NCBI RefSeq assembly: GCF_000171815.1
Contig: NZ_ABGR01000001.1
Location: 558,001-622,000 of the forward strand
Direction of reading: 5' to 3'
Source: Vibrio sp. AND4
GTDB lineage: Bacteria; Pseudomonadota; Gammaproteobacteria; Enterobacterales; Vibrionaceae
DNA length: 64,000 nt
Part shown: piece by piece, positions 61,218-64,000 of the stretch
How the letters are laid out: every line of letters begins with the position of its first letter
Numbering within the stretch: the stretch's first letter is position 1
Made by a program: the position numbers and the translations under genes
Notes under the pieces: generated by a model
What the model was told of the DNA's origin: nothing
The model's database searches: none
The model's input: the letters and a program-made list of their open reading frames with translations, nothing else

Positions 61218-61763
61218 ATGAAAAAAATCGCAATCATCGGCTTGTCAGTACTGCTTTCTGCTTGTGCATCGCAAACTTACATCACCGACGTAACCTCAGA
61301 AAGTTACCAAGAAGACTATCAATCTCCATCTATTTCGAAACCAATCATGTCGTCTAAAAACGCAGTGGTAGAGAAAGATGTAAAACCAACAGTTGTAAAC
61401 ATGACTGCGAAGCCTGCCCCTAAAACTCAGGTGAAACCGGTTCAGATCACTTCACCTAGCAAAAAACAAGCGGGTATCCAACGCTTTGGTTACACCATCC
61501 AAGTTGTGGCCGTGGGCAGTCAAGCGAAAGTGGATCAATTCTCACGTCAGTTACCACAAAACAGCCAACCAATTTGGGAAAACTACAAAGTGGTTAATGG
61601 CACTAAGTGGTTCTCAGTGCTATACGGTGACTACGCAACAAGTGCAGAGGCAAAGCAAGCGATCTCAACATTGCCTGCACACTTCCAACAGCTCAAGCCG
61701 TTCGTGAAAAGCATCGATGCCATTAAGAACTCGGCATATCCGACACTCAACAAGCTAAATTAA
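61218..61763 (+). CDS. SPOR-domain lipoprotein
   Basis: The 181-residue protein has a signal peptide with lipobox (LLSAC, Cys16), a Pro/Lys-rich linker and a C-terminal SPOR domain (about 95-172, RFGYTIQVVAVGSQAKVDQF, then WFSVLYGDYATSAEAKQAI). SPOR domains bind denuded glycan strands at the division septum. The protein is likely periplasmic, anchored in a membrane. It lies before ddl, another cell-wall gene, but with a terminator between. Confidence 0.85.
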   Translation: MKKIAIIGLSVLLSACASQTYITDVTSESYQEDYQSPSISKPIMSSKNAVVEKDVKPTVVNMTAKPAPKTQVKPVQITSPSKKQAGIQRFGYTIQVVAVGSQAKVDQFSRQLPQNSQPIWENYKVVNGTKWFSVLYGDYATSAEAKQAISTLPAHFQQLKPFVKSIDAIKNSAYPTLNKLN

Positions 61764-61775
61764 TAGAACAAGAGA

Positions 61776-61799
61776 AGGGAGCGTTTCGCTTCCTTTTTC
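61776..61799 (+). terminator. Terminator after SPOR lipoprotein gene
   Basis: AGGGAGCG pairs with CGCTTCCT (one G-T pair) around TTT, followed by T4. Confidence 0.65.
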
Positions 61800-61912
61800 T
61801 TTGGTCAAAACCTAAACGAACAGTAATCCTCACATTAAAATTACTGTACGTTACCCCCCAAAGGTTTATCATATTCAATAGTGTCTTTTGGCTATCACGG
61901 AAAGATTGATAC

Positions 61913-62902
61913 ATGACTAAAAATATTCTCTTACTATGCGGTGGTGGCTCAGCAGAGCACGAGATTTCACTACTTTCTGCAAACTTTGTCGAGCAGCAGT
62001 TAAATCTGCTTGAAAACGTGTCCGTAACACGTGTAGAAATCAAAAGTGAAGGTTGGATTACAAACCAAGGCGAGTTGGTTTACTTGGATCTCAATACTAA
62101 AAAGTTGTGCTCTGACAAGTTAAATTTAGAGATCGATTTCATCGTCCCTTGTATCCATGGTTTTCCCGGTGAAACTGGCGACATTCAGTCGATGTTTGAG
62201 ATCGCAGGCATTCCTTACCTTGGCTGTGGCCCAGAAGCAAGCAGCAATAGCTTCAATAAAATCACATCTAAGCTTTGGTACGATGCAATTGGCATCCCAA
62301 ATACACCTTACTTATTCCTGACTCGCAATGACGAGCATGCTCATCAGCAAGCGTTACAAGCATTTGATAAATGGGGGAAAGTCTTTGTCAAAGCCGCACG
62401 ACAGGGCTCTTCCGTAGGGTGTTACAGTGTCACTGAAAGACAAGCACTTTCCCAAGCGGTCAACGATGCATTTGGTTACTCAGAGCAAGTTTTGGTGGAA
62501 AAATCCGTTAGACCTCGCGAATTAGAAGTGGCGGCTTATGAGATGAATGGCCAGCTACATATTACACCGCCAGGTGAAGTAATTGCCCCTGATGGTGCAT
62601 TTTACTCATATGACGAAAAGTACAGTAATTCCAGCCATTCATTGACGGAAGTAGAAGCGAAAAACTTGACAGAAGAGCAGGTGGAAGTAATTCGACAGGC
62701 TTCAGAAACCGTCTTTAGGCAAATGAATTTACGTCATTTATCGCGTATCGATTTCTTCTTAACAGAAGACGGTGAGATCTACCTGAACGAAGTAAACACC
62801 TTCCCGGGTATGACGCCAATCTCGATGTTCCCCAAAATGCTACAAAACAACGGTCATAAGTTTCATCAGTTTCTAGCAGATTGTATTGAAACTACAATGT
62901 AA
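61913..62902 (+). CDS. ddl: D-alanine--D-alanine ligase
   Basis: The 329-residue ATP-grasp enzyme has the Ddl blocks: GGGSAEHEISLLSA at the start, PCIHGFPGETGDIQSMFE, KAARQGSSVGCYSV, and NEVNTFPGMTPISMFP at the end. It joins two D-Ala for peptidoglycan. The cell division cluster copy (ddlB) is usually elsewhere, so this may be a second Ddl (DdlA type). It is followed by a DUF3319-like gene after 130 bases. Confidence 0.95.
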   Translation: MTKNILLLCGGGSAEHEISLLSANFVEQQLNLLENVSVTRVEIKSEGWITNQGELVYLDLNTKKLCSDKLNLEIDFIVPCIHGFPGETGDIQSMFEIAGIPYLGCGPEASSNSFNKITSKLWYDAIGIPNTPYLFLTRNDEHAHQQALQAFDKWGKVFVKAARQGSSVGCYSVTERQALSQAVNDAFGYSEQVLVEKSVRPRELEVAAYEMNGQLHITPPGEVIAPDGAFYSYDEKYSNSSHSLTEVEAKNLTEEQVEVIRQASETVFRQMNLRHLSRIDFFLTEDGEIYLNEVNTFPGMTPISMFPKMLQNNGHKFHQFLADCIETTM

Positions 62903-63032
62903 CTAGCGTTACCGTCGTTCATTTTGTGGTGGAACTTGGCATAACTGAGTTAAATTTCCAGAGCTAATCTTGAATATTACTCAGTTAGATATATGATTTT
63001 CTCAAAGTACTAAACAGATATGGCTCAGTGGT

Positions 63033-63416
63033 ATGGCAATTTCAAATTACAGAGGTTTTAACCTGCAATCGGGCGGAACAGACGGTGGCGTTTGGAAAGT
63101 ACAGATCAAGAACCACGTTTTACAAGGCAGTTTAACGGCGGTAAAAAAGAGCATTGATTGGTGGTGTGATACGGCGTCTATTATTGATCCTAAAGAGTTC
63201 GCGACTCTTGGTGCCAAAGCACAAAGCACCAGCGGTCCACAATCTGAAGTATTTAACGGCTTTACAATAAAGAACGACACAGGCGAGCCTAATGCTTGGT
63301 ACTGTATGTTCAATGGCAAATTGATTAAAGGTGCTAAGCCTGCCATTCAACGCCATATAGAGGCGTATTTGGTTGCAAGGCAAAAAGCGCTACAAGCCCA
63401 ACAACAAAAGAAATAA
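63033..63416 (+). CDS. Conserved Vibrio protein (DUF3319-like)
   Basis: The 127-residue protein has a conserved N-terminal pattern (NYRGFNLQSGGTDGGVWKVQI) and a central NGFTIKNDTGEPNAWYCMFNGKLIKGA, matching DUF3319 of Vibrionaceae. There is no signal peptide. It precedes yciH by 4 bases and is probably cotranscribed with it. Function is unknown. Confidence 0.75.
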   Translation: MAISNYRGFNLQSGGTDGGVWKVQIKNHVLQGSLTAVKKSIDWWCDTASIIDPKEFATLGAKAQSTSGPQSEVFNGFTIKNDTGEPNAWYCMFNGKLIKGAKPAIQRHIEAYLVARQKALQAQQQKK

Positions 63417-63420
63417 GAAT

Positions 63421-63732
63421 ATGACACTTGTATATTCAACAGAAACTGGTCGCATCAAACCAGAAGAAGAAAAAATCGAACGTCCCAAAGGCGACGGCAT
63501 TGTTCGTATTCAACGACAAACCAAAGGCCGTAAAGGCAAAGGGGTTTGTGTTGTAACTGGTTTGGATTTGGATGACGCACCGCTCAAGCTACTCGCTGCT
63601 GAACTGAAGAAAGTCTGCGGCTGTGGCGGTTCTGTAAAAGATGGCAGTATCGAAATTCAGGGTGATGTTCGTGATAAGATCAAAGCACACCTTGAAAAGA
63701 AAGGCATGACAGTAAAATTAGCCGGTGGTTAA
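63421..63732 (+). CDS. yciH: SUI1/eIF1-like protein YciH
   Basis: The start ATG at 63421 gives 103 residues; the frame is open into the preceding gene. The SUI1 core is clear: VRIQRQTKGRKGKGVCVVTGL, ELKKVCGCGGSVKDGSIEIQG and KKGMTVKLAGG. YciH behaves as an initiation-fidelity factor, acting with the small ribosomal subunit. A strong terminator follows. Confidence 0.94.
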   Translation: MTLVYSTETGRIKPEEEKIERPKGDGIVRIQRQTKGRKGKGVCVVTGLDLDDAPLKLLAAELKKVCGCGGSVKDGSIEIQGDVRDKIKAHLEKKGMTVKLAGG

Positions 63733-63754
63733 TCAAGCTAAGTAAGCCAATTAG

Positions 63755-63784
63755 AAAGAGCGTCGAGTGTGACGCTCTTTTTGT
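63755..63784 (+). terminator. Terminator of yciH
   Basis: A perfect 10-bp stem (AAAGAGCGTC/GACGCTCTTT) with a 6-base loop is followed by T residues. Confidence 0.85.
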
Positions 63785-63942
63785 ATCTGCAAAACACAAG
63801 ACAAAGCTTTGACAGCCGACATTGAATAAATCTCTATAAACTTAAACGATGCTAGGGTGCCAGAAAGAACACGAGCTAATAGCAGAGCCAGCAATCGCAG
63901 ATTGATTGCTCCATATTAGGTATTTTATGGTAAATAGCGGTT

Positions 63943-64000
63943 ATGTTTAATGGCGCTCGCAAAAAGCGCCGTATTTTAAAATCTAAGCGGGATAGGAGAC
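63943..64000 (+). CDS. Possible 5' end of a gene running off the window
   Basis: An ATG opens a frame of at least 19 codons, very basic (MFNGARKKRRILKSKRDRR), continuing to the edge. Its GGCGCT...AGCGCC hairpin could instead be part of a terminator or regulatory structure. No ribosome-binding site is convincing, so the call is weak. Confidence 0.25.
   Translation, partial: MFNGARKKRRILKSKRDRR

Overview
The window reads as a Vibrio chromosome segment. The evidence is a VolA/FadL pair, a HupA/HupR heme-uptake pair, FabV as enoyl-ACP reductase, several small Vibrio-type DUF proteins (DUF3319-like, DUF3389-like) and VCR-like integron attC sites. Several right-hand neighbours (fadL-volA, galE, the heme receptor, ddl, yciH) are, from memory, on the second chromosome in V. 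cholerae. A secondary-chromosome location is therefore plausible but unproven. No rRNA, tRNA, CRISPR array or insertion sequence was recognised.

Region 1 (1 to about 21.4 kb) is the late half of a tailed prophage, all on the + strand, entering from the left edge. The order is lysis (endolysin fragment, Rz/Rz1 spanins), a lambda-type head module (small and large terminase, gpW, portal, a fused ClpP protease/major capsid protein, a decoration protein, connectors), then a P2-type contractile tail. The tail runs V, W, J, I, H-like fibre, variable fibre, fibre chaperone, sheath FI, tube FII, E/E', tape measure, U, X, D. A tyrosine integrase follows D immediately, as if it ended the late operon. 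The tail chaperone gene carries a clear -1 frameshift signal (T TTT TTT) leading into a 54-codon extension. Regulation, replication and the left attachment site lie outside the window.

Region 2 (about 21.4-24.9 kb) is accessory DNA. A small winged-helix-like gene is followed by five minus-strand integron-type cassettes separated by VCR-like attC sites. Four cassettes encode divergent paralogues of one small secreted family with a conserved cysteine pair, resembling by eye the B subunit of subtilase cytotoxin. The fifth encodes an HExxH metallopeptidase-like protein. Beyond them is a 540-bp non-coding stretch with six exact TGGGGCA repeats, which may be recombinase arm-type sites marking the right border of the island.

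Region 3 (24.9-64 kb) is conserved chromosome. It holds a PhnA-like protein, a YgdI/R-like lipoprotein, the fadL-volA lipid scavenging operon with a FadR-like site, an M50 protease, an M48 lipoprotein peptidase, a MenI-like thioesterase, an SgrR-like regulator, CutA, a YjdF-like membrane protein, a 2-oxoglutarate oxygenase, a J-domain protein and a P-loop ATPase. These are followed by an EAL phosphodiesterase, FabV, TesA diverging from YbbA/YbbP, a FAD oxidoreductase, the pxpABC 5-oxoprolinase operon, a membrane diguanylate cyclase, GalE and an unannotated 24-codon membrane peptide. The right end carries HupA/HupR with a Fur box, the Pat acetyltransferase, a SPOR lipoprotein, Ddl, a DUF3319-like protein and YciH.
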